DNA from: Crocinitomicaceae bacterium
Lineage (GTDB): Bacteria > Bacteroidota > Bacteroidia > Flavobacteriales_D > Crocinitomicaceae
Assembly: GCA_016708105.1 (NCBI GenBank)
Contig: JADJGJ010000001.1
Span: forward strand, 1,488,001 to 1,552,000
Reading direction: 5' to 3'
DNA: 64,000 nucleotides
Position numbers and translations under genes: made by a program. Below are positions 35,223 to 43,995 of the stretch, piece after piece (position 1 is the first letter of the stretch; each line of letters opens with the position of its first letter). A model generated the notes under the pieces. The model was not told the DNA's origin and did no database searches. It saw only the letters and a list, made by a program, of their open reading frames with translations.

Positions 35223-35492
35223 ATGTATTTATCAAAAGAAAAAAAAGCTGAGATTTTTAAAAAACACGGTAACAGCGAAAAAAATACCGGAAGTGCAGAA
35301 GGACAAATTGCATTGTTTTCATTTCGTATTAGTCACTTGACTGAACATTTGAAATCAAATAAAAAAGATTTTGGAACTCAGCGCTCATTGCAACTTCTTG
35401 TAGGAAAACGCAGAAGTTTGCTGGATTATTTGAAAGCAAAAGACATTGAGCGTTATCGCGCTATTGTAAAGGAGCTGGATTTAAGAAGATAA
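35223..35492 (+). CDS. rpsO: 30S ribosomal protein S15
   Basis: The 89-residue protein has the full S15 pattern: G-S-A-E-G-Q-I-A-L-F-S-F-R-I near residues 22-35, L-T-E-H-L-K-S-N-K-K-D and the 16S rRNA-binding R-R-S-L-L-D-Y-L. It binds the central domain of 16S rRNA. rpsO followed by pnp is a conserved order across bacteria and is seen here. Confidence 0.98.
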   Translation: MYLSKEKKAEIFKKHGNSEKNTGSAEGQIALFSFRISHLTEHLKSNKKDFGTQRSLQLLVGKRRSLLDYLKAKDIERYRAIVKELDLRR

Positions 35493-35519
35493 TTCAACAA
35501 TTTTATGACATAAAGAGGG

Positions 35520-35552
35520 GGCAATTGGAATTCGTTTTCAATTGCCTTTTTT
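35520..35552 (+). terminator. Terminator after rpsO
   Basis: GGCAATTG (35520-35527) pairs with CAATTGCC (35539-35546), followed by T6. The stem extends by three weaker pairs. It sits between rpsO and pnp, so pnp may depend on read-through or its own promoter. Confidence 0.85.
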
Positions 35553-35678
35553 ATTGATTAAGGTCATGATGAATTGAAAAAATGCTTTAAGGAATTAGTA
35601 GAACAAGTACAATAAGTAAACAATAAATAACCATAGGGCCGGGACAAAAGAAGCCCCCGGTTCACAAACACAAGAAGT

Positions 35679-37823
35679 ATGAAAATAGTAACAAAAACAA
35701 TGGATGCCGGTAACGGTAGACAAATTTCGGTAGAAACAGGAAAACTAGCCAAATTATGTGACGGATCTGTAGTAGTAAAATCAGGTGGGACAATGATTTT
35801 GTCAACCGTGGTTTCTGCTAAAGAAGCAAAAGAAGGGGTTGATTTTTTACCTCTCACAGTAGACTACAAAGAAAAATTTGCATCAGCCGGAAAATTCCCC
35901 GGTGGATATTTAAAACGTGAAGGCAGACCATCAGATGACGAAGTATTGGTCATGCGTTTAGTTGACCGCGCTTTGCGTCCTTTATTTCCGGATGATTATC
36001 ATGCAGACACGCAAGTGATGATGCAATTGATTTCGTTTGACGGAATTCACATGCCTGATTCGTTGGTTGGTCTTGCTGCCTCTGCCGCTATCGCAGTTTC
36101 TGATATTCCTTTTGGCGGACCAATGTCAGAAGTGCGCGTTGGACGTGTGGATGGCAAATGGATCATCAATCCAACATTTGAAGAATTTGATAAATCTGAT
36201 GTGGATGTCATGATTGCCGGCACCAAAGAAAATATTGTGATGCTTGAAGGTGAAATGAGAGAAATTTCTGAAGCTGAAATGATTGAAATTATCCGCATTG
36301 CACATGAGGCAATTATTAAACAATGTGATTTCCAATTAGAGTTGGCATCAGAAGTTGAGAAATCAAAAGTAAAACGTACTTATAGTCACGAAACGCATAA
36401 TGAAGATGTAAAGAAAAAAGTGCACGAATTCTGTTTTGAAAAATGTAAAGCAGTTGCCCGCATGGGACTTACATCAAAAGAAAAACGCGGAGAACTTTTC
36501 AGTGCAATTAAAGATGAATATGTTGCCTCTCTTACACCTGAACAATTAGAAATTGAAACACCATTCATTGGAGTTTATTTTTCAAAAACAAAAAAAGAAG
36601 CTGTACGCCGGGTAATGTTAGATGAGCAAGTACGTCTTGACGGAAGAAAGATGACAGAAATTCGCCCAATATGGTCAGAGGTTGATTACATTCCAACTGC
36701 ACACGGTTCAGCAATTTTTACACGTGGTGAAACACAATCACTCACAACATTAACCTTAGGCGGAAAATTGGATGAGCAAATGGTAGATAATGCAACTGAA
36801 AAACGATATGATAAATTTATTTTGCATTATAACTTTCCTCCATTCTCAACCGGAGAAGCAAAACCAAGCCGCGGTGTTTCACGTCGTGAAATTGGACATG
36901 GTAACCTTGCTTTGCGTGCATTGAAAAACATGATTCCTGGTCCGCTTGAAAGTCCTTACACTATTCGTTTGGTATCAGATATTCTTGAGTCAAACGGTTC
37001 ATCATCTATGGCCACAGTTTGTGCAGGTACACTTGCTATGATGGACGGTGGTGTACAAATGAAAAAACCGGTTTCAGGTATTGCAATGGGTTTGATCACT
37101 GATAATACTGGAAAATTTGCTATCCTTTCAGACATCCTTGGTGATGAAGATCATTTAGGTGATATGGATTTTAAAGTATGTGGTACAAAAGACGGAATCA
37201 CGGCTTGCCAAATGGATATTAAAATTGACGGATTGCCTTATGATATGCTTACACAAGCATTGAATCAGGCTCGTGAAGGACGTTTGCATATCTTGAATGA
37301 AATATTGAAAACATTAGATAAGCCGCGTGCAGAATTTAAATCACACGCACCGCGTATTGAAGGATTTCTTGTACCGAATGATTGCATTGGTGCGATCATT
37401 GGACCCGGTGGAAAAATTATTCAGCAATTACAAAAAGATACCAATACAACCATCACCATTGAAGAATTGCCGGGCACAGGAGAAGGAAGTGTTCAAATAC
37501 TTGCAACCAACGGAGATGATATGAAAGAAGCTGTTAGACGCATTAGACTGATCGCTTTCCCACCAACAGTTGAAATTGGACAAGAGTATGAAGGAAAAGT
37601 AAAATCAATTCAATCATACGGATGTTTCGTTGAAATTTTACCGGGAACAGATGGTTTGATTCACATATCAGAATTAGAACACCGTCGTCTTGAAAAAGTA
37701 GAAGAGGTAGTGAAAGAGGGAGACATACTGAAATTCAAAGTTATTGGTCAGGATGAAAAGACCAAAAAATTCAAATTGTCTCGTAAAGTGCTTTTACCAA
37801 AACCTGAAAAGGCAGAAAATTAA
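35679..37823 (+). CDS. pnp: Polyribonucleotide nucleotidyltransferase (PNPase)
   Basis: This is the 3'-5' phosphorolytic exoribonuclease of RNA decay. The 714-residue protein has two RNase PH-like domains (the first with F-P-G-G-Y-L-K-R-E-G-R-P-S, the second with P-P-F-S-T-G-E and L-E-S-N-G-S-S-S-M-A-T-V-C). A helical linker lies between them. A KH domain (G-A-I-I-G-P-G-G-K-I-I) and an S1 domain (F-V-E-I-L-P-G-T-D-G-L-I-H-I-S-E-L) close the protein. Length and domain order are standard. A strong terminator follows. Confidence 0.98.
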   Translation: MKIVTKTMDAGNGRQISVETGKLAKLCDGSVVVKSGGTMILSTVVSAKEAKEGVDFLPLTVDYKEKFASAGKFPGGYLKREGRPSDDEVLVMRLVDRALRPLFPDDYHADTQVMMQLISFDGIHMPDSLVGLAASAAIAVSDIPFGGPMSEVRVGRVDGKWIINPTFEEFDKSDVDVMIAGTKENIVMLEGEMREISEAEMIEIIRIAHEAIIKQCDFQLELASEVEKSKVKRTYSHETHNEDVKKKVHEFCFEKCKAVARMGLTSKEKRGELFSAIKDEYVASLTPEQLEIETPFIGVYFSKTKKEAVRRVMLDEQVRLDGRKMTEIRPIWSEVDYIPTAHGSAIFTRGETQSLTTLTLGGKLDEQMVDNATEKRYDKFILHYNFPPFSTGEAKPSRGVSRREIGHGNLALRALKNMIPGPLESPYTIRLVSDILESNGSSSMATVCAGTLAMMDGGVQMKKPVSGIAMGLITDNTGKFAILSDILGDEDHLGDMDFKVCGTKDGITACQMDIKIDGLPYDMLTQALNQAREGRLHILNEILKTLDKPRAEFKSHAPRIEGFLVPNDCIGAIIGPGGKIIQQLQKDTNTTITIEELPGTGEGSVQILATNGDDMKEAVRRIRLIAFPPTVEIGQEYEGKVKSIQSYGCFVEILPGTDGLIHISELEHRRLEKVEEVVKEGDILKFKVIGQDEKTKKFKLSRKVLLPKPEKAEN

Positions 37824-37845
37824 TAGTCAATCATTTTTTAATAAG

Positions 37846-37883
37846 TCGCGATTTCCAGTGATGGGAATCGCGATTTTTTTTTT
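37846..37883 (+). terminator. Terminator of pnp
   Basis: TCGCGATTTCC (37846-37856) pairs with GGGAATCGCGA (37863-37873) with one mismatch and is followed by about ten T. Confidence 0.9.
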
Positions 37884-38036
37884 CCTCACTCCTCTTTCCT
37901 CTCTCCACAAGAGAGAGGAGGTGACGCAATCTCGCACTTTTCGGAAACAATTGTGTTGTAGCCTTCCTGTCCTTTGGAGAGTGCTGAGGAGAGTAGAGTA
38001 AGTGACGTTACCGCGCACTTTTCGGAAACAATTACA
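37884..38036. repeat. Two hairpin modules of the 17.7/22.2-kb family, opposite orientation
   Basis: CCTCACTCCTCTTTCCTCTC and CACAAGAGAGAGGAGGTGACG form one module. CTTTTCGGAAACAATTGTG links to a second, decayed hairpin module (CCTTTGGAGAG), then again CTTTTCGGAAACAATT. Orientation is inverted relative to the two larger arrays. Confidence 0.8.
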
Positions 38037-38041
38037 CTCTG

Positions 38042-38115
38042 CCCTAAGCCCTAAGTCCTAAGCCCTAAGCCCTAAGCCCTAAGCCCTAAGCCCTAAGCCC
38101 TAAGCCCTAAGCCCT
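38042..38115. repeat. Heptamer tandem repeat (CCCTAAG)n, about ten copies
   Basis: CCCTAAG is repeated without interruption except for one early TCCTAAG. The tract ends exactly at the stop codon of the next (minus-strand) gene. The same heptamer, reversed, occurs beside the hairpin array at 22.14 kb. Confidence 0.95.
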
Positions 38116-38819
38116 CAACACCCCATCGCAACCGGCACACGTAAATAAGTTGTCTCATTTTTTTTGCTGTCTTGATGTTGATAGCGTATTTTAAAAATGT
38201 AGTTGCTTATGCCAATTGAGCAAGGATATTCTCCAACTTTTTTAACGTGACGGATGTGATCTGACCAAACTGATCCGTATAATTTTTTTACCTCTGATCG
38301 TACTTCTGACATAGGTGTATCAGGAAAAGGTAATTCGAGATTTGCATCGTCATCAGGATGCACGTTAAACGCAAAGGAAGTACAATTACTAATGGTATCA
38401 GCCGGTAGATCACAAGTGCCTTCATAGATGAGGCGTTGCCATTCAGTGGCGCCATGTTTCCAATTGATCATGTCATAATGTGAACCTTCAGCCTGAATGG
38501 TGATGCTTGTTTCAAGACAATACGAAATTGTTTTGATGTCAACTAAATTACTTTGAATACATACTTTTTTATTATCCAACGTAAGATTAAATAGATGAGA
38601 TTCTGTTGGCACCCACGAAAAATCTATGGTGGTGTCATTTTTTTCTGCTTTTAAAACATCGGCAGAATCTGATGAGAAATATTGAACCTCTTTTACTGCC
38701 TGTTCATAGATTGTATCTTCTGCATGGATGACATCTTTATCTTGATTATTTTTTGGATCATTTGAAGGACTGCAAGAAATAAACCAGCAGAGTGATATGA
38801 CAATATAAATCTGTTTCAT
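38115..38819 (-). CDS. Hypothetical lipoprotein, 234 aa
   Basis: The N-terminus (I-V-I-S-L-C-W-F-I-S-C; Cys16) is a lipoprotein signal. A low-complexity Asp/Asn/Lys linker and a soluble domain of ~180 residues follow, with four cysteines and a final R-V-P-V-A-M-G-C. I do not recognise the domain. It is divergent from menB; its 3' end touches the CCCTAAG tract. Confidence 0.7.
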   Translation of the reverse strand: MKQIYIVISLCWFISCSPSNDPKNNQDKDVIHAEDTIYEQAVKEVQYFSSDSADVLKAEKNDTTIDFSWVPTESHLFNLTLDNKKVCIQSNLVDIKTISYCLETSITIQAEGSHYDMINWKHGATEWQRLIYEGTCDLPADTISNCTSFAFNVHPDDDANLELPFPDTPMSEVRSEVKKLYGSVWSDHIRHVKKVGEYPCSIGISNYIFKIRYQHQDSKKNETTYLRVPVAMGC

Positions 38820-38922
38820 AGACCGAATCTACGCCAATCGGATAGAAGCAATCCAACAAAATGAAGCAGAATCATGCCCGAATTATTATGCGGAATTAAG
38901 CGGCTATTATTTGATCCTTTTG

Positions 38923-38930
38923 TAGCTTTG
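38923..38930 (+). promoter_or_regulatory. -7 box (TAGCTTTG) of menB
   Basis: An exact TAnnTTTG match 14 bases before the menB ATG. Confidence 0.65.
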
Positions 38931-38944
38931 AGAAAAAAATCGTC

Positions 38945-39787
38945 ATGGCAAAAATCAACTGGAAGACAGCTATTGAATTTGAAGATATCACATACAAAAA
39001 ATGTGACGGCGTTGCACGCATTGCATTTAATCGTCCGGCGGTGCGTAATGCATTCAGACCAAAAACAACGGCAGAATTATACAAGGCACTTTATGATGCG
39101 CAAGAAGATACTTCTATCGGGGTGATCTTGTTAAGTGGAGAAGGACCATCACCCAAAGATGGAAAATGGGCGTTTTGCAGTGGAGGTGATCAAAGTACAC
39201 GTGGGCACATGGGGTATGTTGGTGATGATGGTATGCACAGACTGAATATTCTTGAAGTACAACGCTTAATTCGCTTTATGCCAAAAGTGGTGATAGCGGT
39301 TGTTCCCGGATGGGCAGTTGGCGGCGGTCACAGTTTGCATGTGGTTTGTGATTTGACTCTGGCAAGTGAAGAACATGCAATTTTCAAACAAACTGATGCG
39401 GATGTAACTTCATTTGATGGTGGCTATGGTTCAGCGTATCTTGCAAAAATGGTTGGTCAGAAAAAAGCAAGAGAAATATTTTTTCTGGGTAGAAATTATT
39501 CAGCCCGTGAAGCTTATGAAATGGGTATGGTTAATGCTGTTATTCCCCATGCTGAATTGGAAGATACTGCTTACGCATGGGCGCAGGAAATTCTTGCCAA
39601 ATCACCAACTTCAATTAAGATGCTGAAGTTTGCCATGAATTTAACGGATGATGGTATGGTTGGTCAGCAAGTATTTGCCGGTGAAGCAACACGCTTGGCA
39701 TACATGACAGAGGAAGCAAAAGAAGGTCGTAATGCATTTCTTGAAAAGAGAAAACCAAATTTCAAAAACATCAAGTGGATTCCGTAG
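38945..39787 (+). CDS. menB: 1,4-dihydroxy-2-naphthoyl-CoA synthase
   Basis: This menaquinone-pathway enzyme closes the naphthoquinone ring of o-succinylbenzoyl-CoA. The 280-residue crotonase-fold protein has the MenB markers: I-A-F-N-R-P-A-V-R-N-A-F-R-P-K-T near the start, C-S-G-G-D-Q-S-T-R-G, the oxyanion-hole region V-P-G-W-A-V-G-G-G-H-S-L and T-S-F-D-G-G-Y-G-S-A-Y. The C-terminal E-G-R-N-A-F-L-E-K-R-K-P is typical. No other men genes are adjacent. Confidence 0.96.
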   Translation: MAKINWKTAIEFEDITYKKCDGVARIAFNRPAVRNAFRPKTTAELYKALYDAQEDTSIGVILLSGEGPSPKDGKWAFCSGGDQSTRGHMGYVGDDGMHRLNILEVQRLIRFMPKVVIAVVPGWAVGGGHSLHVVCDLTLASEEHAIFKQTDADVTSFDGGYGSAYLAKMVGQKKAREIFFLGRNYSAREAYEMGMVNAVIPHAELEDTAYAWAQEILAKSPTSIKMLKFAMNLTDDGMVGQQVFAGEATRLAYMTEEAKEGRNAFLEKRKPNFKNIKWIP

Positions 39788-39799
39788 TTGATTAAAAGA

Positions 39800-41635
39800 T
39801 CAAGGAGCAAACGAAATCACTTCAACCTCGCGCGCATTTTTTAGCAAGCGAACCCAAATCAGTTTTCCATCAGAGAGAGTGATGAGATTACTTCCGTCAC
39901 GGTTAATTGGGCTGTCAGGCATTTTGTAATCTGACCGTGGCTCTTCATGATAAATGGAGTTGAATATTTCCAAGGTACTTTCTCTTCCGCCGCGTTCATC
40001 AAGCAGTAAATATTTGTCTTGGAAAGAATATCGCCCGCTTTGCTTATCAAATTTTGCTTCAGAATAAATCAAGAGAAGATTGTCACCAAGCGGCGCTAAT
40101 TTTGGATTTACTTCTTCTATCTTGTCTGTTTTTGTGAGTTGTTTTACAACCATCTCTTTACTGTCAAGTGAACATTTTACCAGAAACAAATCATTGTGAC
40201 CTTTGTTTGAAAGATAATCACCTGTTGCAATATCTGTGCGCGCACCTTGTTCTGTTTCAATAATCACGTACAAAAAACCATTGTACAAAAGCGGTTCACT
40301 GAAATGCGTGTCGCCAACATAATTATCACCGGGTGTGCCATCTACTTTATATAAAAGATGATGATAAAATGAGGTGGTATCAACACTATCTGCAGCAATA
40401 GTTAAATCAACTTTTGAAAGACAAACTCCTCTAGGCCATGCGTCACCAAGACTTACCAAGTAAGCAAACTGATCATCATGAGTGCTTGCTTGTGCAAAAC
40501 AATGACTCACGTGAAATAAATCTTCATTATCTTTTTTCAAGATACCATTCTCTAAAGAAAATGTTTTGTACACACCTGATTGAAGTACCTTAAAATCTGG
40601 CCAGCGCTTTTCAGAATTCATATAAATAATTCCAAATGTATCTGCAATTTCAAGACATACATTATCACGAGAATAATAATCAAAAACCTGATTTTTTGGA
40701 AGCTTTACATTATTTTTTTTAAATACAACTTGAGACAATTCAACTGTTCCATCTGCTTTGTGTTTATTGAGATAAAGACTTGGGTAAATTCCGTAAATCA
40801 ACATATTATAATCAGTTGAAGAAAGAGAGTAGAAGCCTTTGTCAGAAATGGCTATGTCATGAATAATTTTATCATGAGATACATGTGATGTGAGTTCAAA
40901 AGTGCTGTTGACAAAAAATATTTCAGTGCCTTCACTGTGTGCAAATGCCATTACAAATCCTCCATCAGGAGTAGGTTCAACAATTGGATTATTAAAATCA
41001 GTACCCACCAAAAACGGAAGTTTAATCACATCATGAGCAGTTTTTGAACTGAGTTCTCCTTTTTGATTTATTTCAGGATGTTCAGATATAAGAGGTTCAG
41101 TATAGTACGCGGTTAGCAACATGGAATCAAGATCAGCTTGCGCCTGTAAAAAAGTTTCAGCACTGTAACTTGATTTAATACTGGCGGTGAAGAGTGTTGT
41201 TTTATTGATGGTATAAATCAGCGTGAGTTTGCGCATACCTTTATTGTACTCAACTACCGCATGCGTAAAGGCTTTGTTCAAAAATTCATTTGGAGTGTCT
41301 CTGAAGCGTTCAATTTCAAAGTTGCTTAATTCTTTTGCCTTGATATAACCCGGTTTGAAAATTGTTTCAAAACTTTCATAAATATCTGCCTTATGACATT
41401 CACGAAATTCATACAAGGCATTATTCAATTTAAACGAGTATGAATAATAGTAACAAGCACTGTCAAGTTTCAACCTGTTCCATGCATACGTTGCAATACC
41501 GTCTGTGGTGACTATTACTTTATTTCCGGCGGCGGCAGTTGCCGGTACATCAAATGAAACCGTAGACAACACCACGCGATTTGCAGATGCTGCATGCGCA
41601 AGTAGAATCAGAATAGTAAAAACAAAAATTCTCAC
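39800..41635 (-). CDS. Hypothetical secreted protein, 611 aa
   Basis: A signal peptide (I-F-V-F-T-I-L-I-L-L-A-H-A-A-S-A) precedes about 590 residues rich in beta-strand and aromatic residues. From ~220 on, repeated strand patterns with S-L-G-D-A-W, L-I-Y-S-E-A and P-L-L-Y-N-G-F suggest a beta-propeller. No enzymatic motif is visible. The gene is convergent with menB (12-base gap) and starts 13 bases after aroK on the same strand, so the two are probably co-transcribed. Confidence 0.7.
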   Translation of the reverse strand: MRIFVFTILILLAHAASANRVVLSTVSFDVPATAAAGNKVIVTTDGIATYAWNRLKLDSACYYYSYSFKLNNALYEFRECHKADIYESFETIFKPGYIKAKELSNFEIERFRDTPNEFLNKAFTHAVVEYNKGMRKLTLIYTINKTTLFTASIKSSYSAETFLQAQADLDSMLLTAYYTEPLISEHPEINQKGELSSKTAHDVIKLPFLVGTDFNNPIVEPTPDGGFVMAFAHSEGTEIFFVNSTFELTSHVSHDKIIHDIAISDKGFYSLSSTDYNMLIYGIYPSLYLNKHKADGTVELSQVVFKKNNVKLPKNQVFDYYSRDNVCLEIADTFGIIYMNSEKRWPDFKVLQSGVYKTFSLENGILKKDNEDLFHVSHCFAQASTHDDQFAYLVSLGDAWPRGVCLSKVDLTIAADSVDTTSFYHHLLYKVDGTPGDNYVGDTHFSEPLLYNGFLYVIIETEQGARTDIATGDYLSNKGHNDLFLVKCSLDSKEMVVKQLTKTDKIEEVNPKLAPLGDNLLLIYSEAKFDKQSGRYSFQDKYLLLDERGGRESTLEIFNSIYHEEPRSDYKMPDSPINRDGSNLITLSDGKLIWVRLLKNAREVEVISFAP

Positions 41636-41648
41636 AGGCTAAAGATAA

Positions 41649-42182
41649 TTAATTCATACTTGTTTTATACTGCTTAATAAGGGTTGCCAATTCATTCAAG
41701 CGAGTTGTATTGAAATCATCAGCCTTGAAAATGAGATCACATTTTTTGTAAAACGCTTCACGTTCAGCAAGTTTAGCCGCAACATAGTTTCTAAGATTTT
41801 CTAAAGAATTGACATAATTTTCAATCAGTGGTCGGGCTTGATGTGCGTGATAAAGTCGGTGTGCCAATACAGGTACTGATACTTCAAGATAGATGGTTAT
41901 ACCTTTTGCTTTCATCAGCTGCAAATTATTTTCAAAGCAGGGAGTGCCGCCACCCGTTGAAATTACTTTTTGGTTATCAGCATAATTGCTGAGCCAAGCT
42001 GATTCCAGATTTCTGAAATAGGTTTCACCTTGCGTTTTAAATATTTGCGGAATGGGCATGTTTTCTTCTTTTTCAATTGCACGGTCCATGTCAACAAACT
42101 GGTAGTTTAAATGTGCGGCAAGTTTTTTACCAATGGTTGATTTTCCACTTCCCATAAAGCCAGTAAGAAAAATATTCATCAT
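41649..42182 (-). CDS. aroK: Shikimate kinase
   Basis: This enzyme phosphorylates shikimate in aromatic amino acid synthesis. The 177-residue protein has the P-loop G-F-M-G-S-G-K-S-T (8-16), D-M-D-R-A-I-E (shikimate-binding aspartate), F-R-x-x-E (F-R-N-L-E-S) and the V-I-S-T-G-G-G-T-P motif, then the lid arginine region H-A-R-P-L. Length and order match AroK. Confidence 0.95.
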   Translation of the reverse strand: MMNIFLTGFMGSGKSTIGKKLAAHLNYQFVDMDRAIEKEENMPIPQIFKTQGETYFRNLESAWLSNYADNQKVISTGGGTPCFENNLQLMKAKGITIYLEVSVPVLAHRLYHAHQARPLIENYVNSLENLRNYVAAKLAEREAFYKKCDLIFKADDFNTTRLNELATLIKQYKTSMN

Positions 42183-42320
42183 GAAAATTTGAGATTAAGT
42201 ATGTGTGTTTGAATGTGTGAAAGTTTGGTCACGGGTATGAATTGAATTCACGTCAAAAATAGGTGTTGGCAACTGAAACCAAACGACTTGATGAAATTTT
42301 GCCTTTTTTTTTGAAAAAAA

Positions 42321-42350
42321 TTGCAGAATAAAATAAACCAAGTATATTTG
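42321..42350 (+). promoter_or_regulatory. Promoter of tRNA-Lys (TTG - 19 nt - TATATTTG)
   Basis: TTG at 42321-42323, exactly 19 bases, then TATATTTG at 42343-42350, matching the Bacteroidota sigma-A consensus; the mature tRNA begins 18 bases on. Confidence 0.8.
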
Positions 42351-42368
42351 CACCCGCAATCGAATAAT

Positions 42369-42441
42369 GATTCTGTAGCTCAGCTGGTAGAGCATATCCC
42401 TTTTAAGGATAGGGTCCTGGGTTCGAATCCCAGCAGGATCA
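42369..42441 (+). tRNA. tRNA-Lys (anticodon TTT)
   Basis: Acceptor GATTCTG (42369-42375) pairs with CAGGATC (42434-42440), one G-T pair; discriminator A. The anticodon stem TATCC/GGATA encloses CTTTTAA, with TTT at 42402-42404. The T loop has TTCGAAT. CCA is not encoded. Confidence 0.97.
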
Positions 42442-42465
42442 CAATATTTCCCAGCGGGATCACAA
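42428..42465 (+). repeat. Duplicated tRNA-Lys 3' end (possible att site)
   Basis: TCCCAGCAGGATCACAA ends the tRNA gene, and TCCCAGCGGGATCACAA occurs again about 20 bases downstream with one change. A tyrosine recombinase gene starts 260 bases on. Such 3'-end duplications are left by elements that integrate into tRNA genes. Confidence 0.65.
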
Positions 42466-42496
42466 AATGAGAGAATTACACCTCTCAAAATTATTC

Positions 42497-42530
42497 AAAA
42501 CCCCGTAAATATTATGTTTACGGGGTTTTT
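42497..42530 (+). terminator. Strong terminator after tRNA-Lys
   Basis: AAAACCCCGTAAA (42497-42509) pairs perfectly with TTTACGGGGTTTT (42517-42529) across a 7-base loop, and a T-rich tail follows. Confidence 0.92.
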
Positions 42531-42574
42531 GATTTTATTCAATTCCCATCAAAAAGCAACAAACAACAAATCTC

Positions 42575-42708
42575 AGGTAACCTATTAGGTAACCTCATTT
42601 AACTTCGGTTTCAGGTTACCGAATTTCATAAAAAGCATTGATTTTATTGGATTCAACGAGGGTCAAAATAAACCAAAATTTATTAACCCGTAACCCGGTT
42701 CGGTTACC
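42575..42708. promoter_or_regulatory. Cluster of four GGTAACC sites between tRNA-Lys and the integrase gene
   Basis: GGTAACC occurs at 42576-42582 and 42588-42594 on the plus strand. Its complement GGTTACC occurs at 42614-42620 and 42702-42708. Two direct copies 12 bases apart followed by inverted copies, right beside a tyrosine recombinase gene, look like arm-type or regulatory binding sites. No protein has been shown to bind. Confidence 0.6.
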
Positions 42709-42726
42709 TAAGAAAGTTGAAAAAGC

Positions 42727-43995
42727 ATGAAATTAAATTACACCTTCAATATTTTGTTTTGGCTGTACAAAGCAAAAATGAAAAATAACCTATGTCCAAT
42801 CTATTTGCGAATTACCATTGACGGCAAACGCACTGAGATTTCCACTAAAAAGTGGGTTGCCATTGATAAATGGAATAATAGTAGTCAATGCGCAAAAGGT
42901 AATGGTGACGAAGCGCGAGAAATAAATCAGTATTTAAACCTAATGAAAGGTGATATAGAAAAAATTTATCTCCGGATTACAACTGATGATAGAATTCCAA
43001 ATCCGGATGAAATAAAAAAGCTCCTTTTGGGTGAAGATCCAAAACCTGTTGTAACATATAAAACGATCATTGAAGCTTTCGATTATCATTACCTCAAAAT
43101 GTCCGAACTCGTAAAAATTGGCAAAGTGGTTGATAAAACACTTTTGAGATACAAAATAACCAAAAATAAACTCAAAGAATTTATTCAATTCAAATTCGGT
43201 GTGGACGACAAACCGCTTCCGGAACTCCGTTTAAGTTTTGTGAGTGAATTCGAACATTTTTTACTTACCAAACATAAGCTTCAAAACAACACCGCACATA
43301 AATACATTAAGAATCTCAAAAAAATAATGAACATGGCTGTGGGTCTCGATTGGATTCCCTCCAATCCGTTTAATCAATTCAGGTGCTCATATCACAACCC
43401 AACAAGAGAAATTCTCACTCAGGAAGAACTCAATGTAATAATGTCTAAAGAAATTACTACACCGCGCCTGGCAGAAGTCAGAGATGTATTTGTTTTTTGC
43501 TGTTATACCGGGTTCGCATACATTGATGTTTACAAATTTGAAAAAGACTCGGTATTGAAGGGAATTGATGGAGAATATTGGTTAAGCATCAATAGACAAA
43601 AAACGGGAACCAAAGAAAGCGTTCCACTTTTGCCAATTCCATTGTTGATTATAGAAAAGTATAAAGAGCATGAATATTGCAATTCACACAACAAACTCCT
43701 TCCTGTAAACAGTAATCAACGTTACAACGCTTACCTTAAAGAACTTGCGGATATCTGCGGAATCAAAAAGCACCTTACAACTCACACAGCACGACATACA
43801 TTTGCTACGACCGTTACACTGGCCAATGGTGTTCCTATTGAAACAGTCAGTTCAATGCTCGGCCACAAAGAAATCCGCACAACACAGATTTACGCAAAAG
43901 TCATTGAGAAAAAAGTGAGCGAAGACATGAAATCACTTCGCGCAAAAATCTCTCCGCAACTTTCGGAAATACAAGAAATGAAAACAGGGAGTTAA
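42727..43995 (+). CDS. Tyrosine recombinase (phage-integrase SAM-like, Bacteroidota type)
   Basis: The 422-residue integrase has an arm-binding N-terminal domain (to ~95), a SAM-like core-binding domain (~100-215; L-R-L-S-F-V-S-E-F-E-H-F-L) and a catalytic domain. Readable active-site residues are H353-T-A-R356, H380 (L-G-H-K) and Y389 (T-T-Q-I-Y). The first arginine motif has the Bacteroidota form T-G-F-A-Y-I-D. It catalyses integration and excision of the element, whose left end is probably the tRNA-Lys gene. Confidence 0.95.
   Translation: MKLNYTFNILFWLYKAKMKNNLCPIYLRITIDGKRTEISTKKWVAIDKWNNSSQCAKGNGDEAREINQYLNLMKGDIEKIYLRITTDDRIPNPDEIKKLLLGEDPKPVVTYKTIIEAFDYHYLKMSELVKIGKVVDKTLLRYKITKNKLKEFIQFKFGVDDKPLPELRLSFVSEFEHFLLTKHKLQNNTAHKYIKNLKKIMNMAVGLDWIPSNPFNQFRCSYHNPTREILTQEELNVIMSKEITTPRLAEVRDVFVFCCYTGFAYIDVYKFEKDSVLKGIDGEYWLSINRQKTGTKESVPLLPIPLLIIEKYKEHEYCNSHNKLLPVNSNQRYNAYLKELADICGIKKHLTTHTARHTFATTVTLANGVPIETVSSMLGHKEIRTTQIYAKVIEKKVSEDMKSLRAKISPQLSEIQEMKTGS

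Noticed and set aside
42195..42488. Minus-strand frame of 97 codons over tRNA-Lys
   Set aside because: It is the antisense of the tRNA gene and its promoter (the well-known spurious G-I-R-T-Q-D type product).
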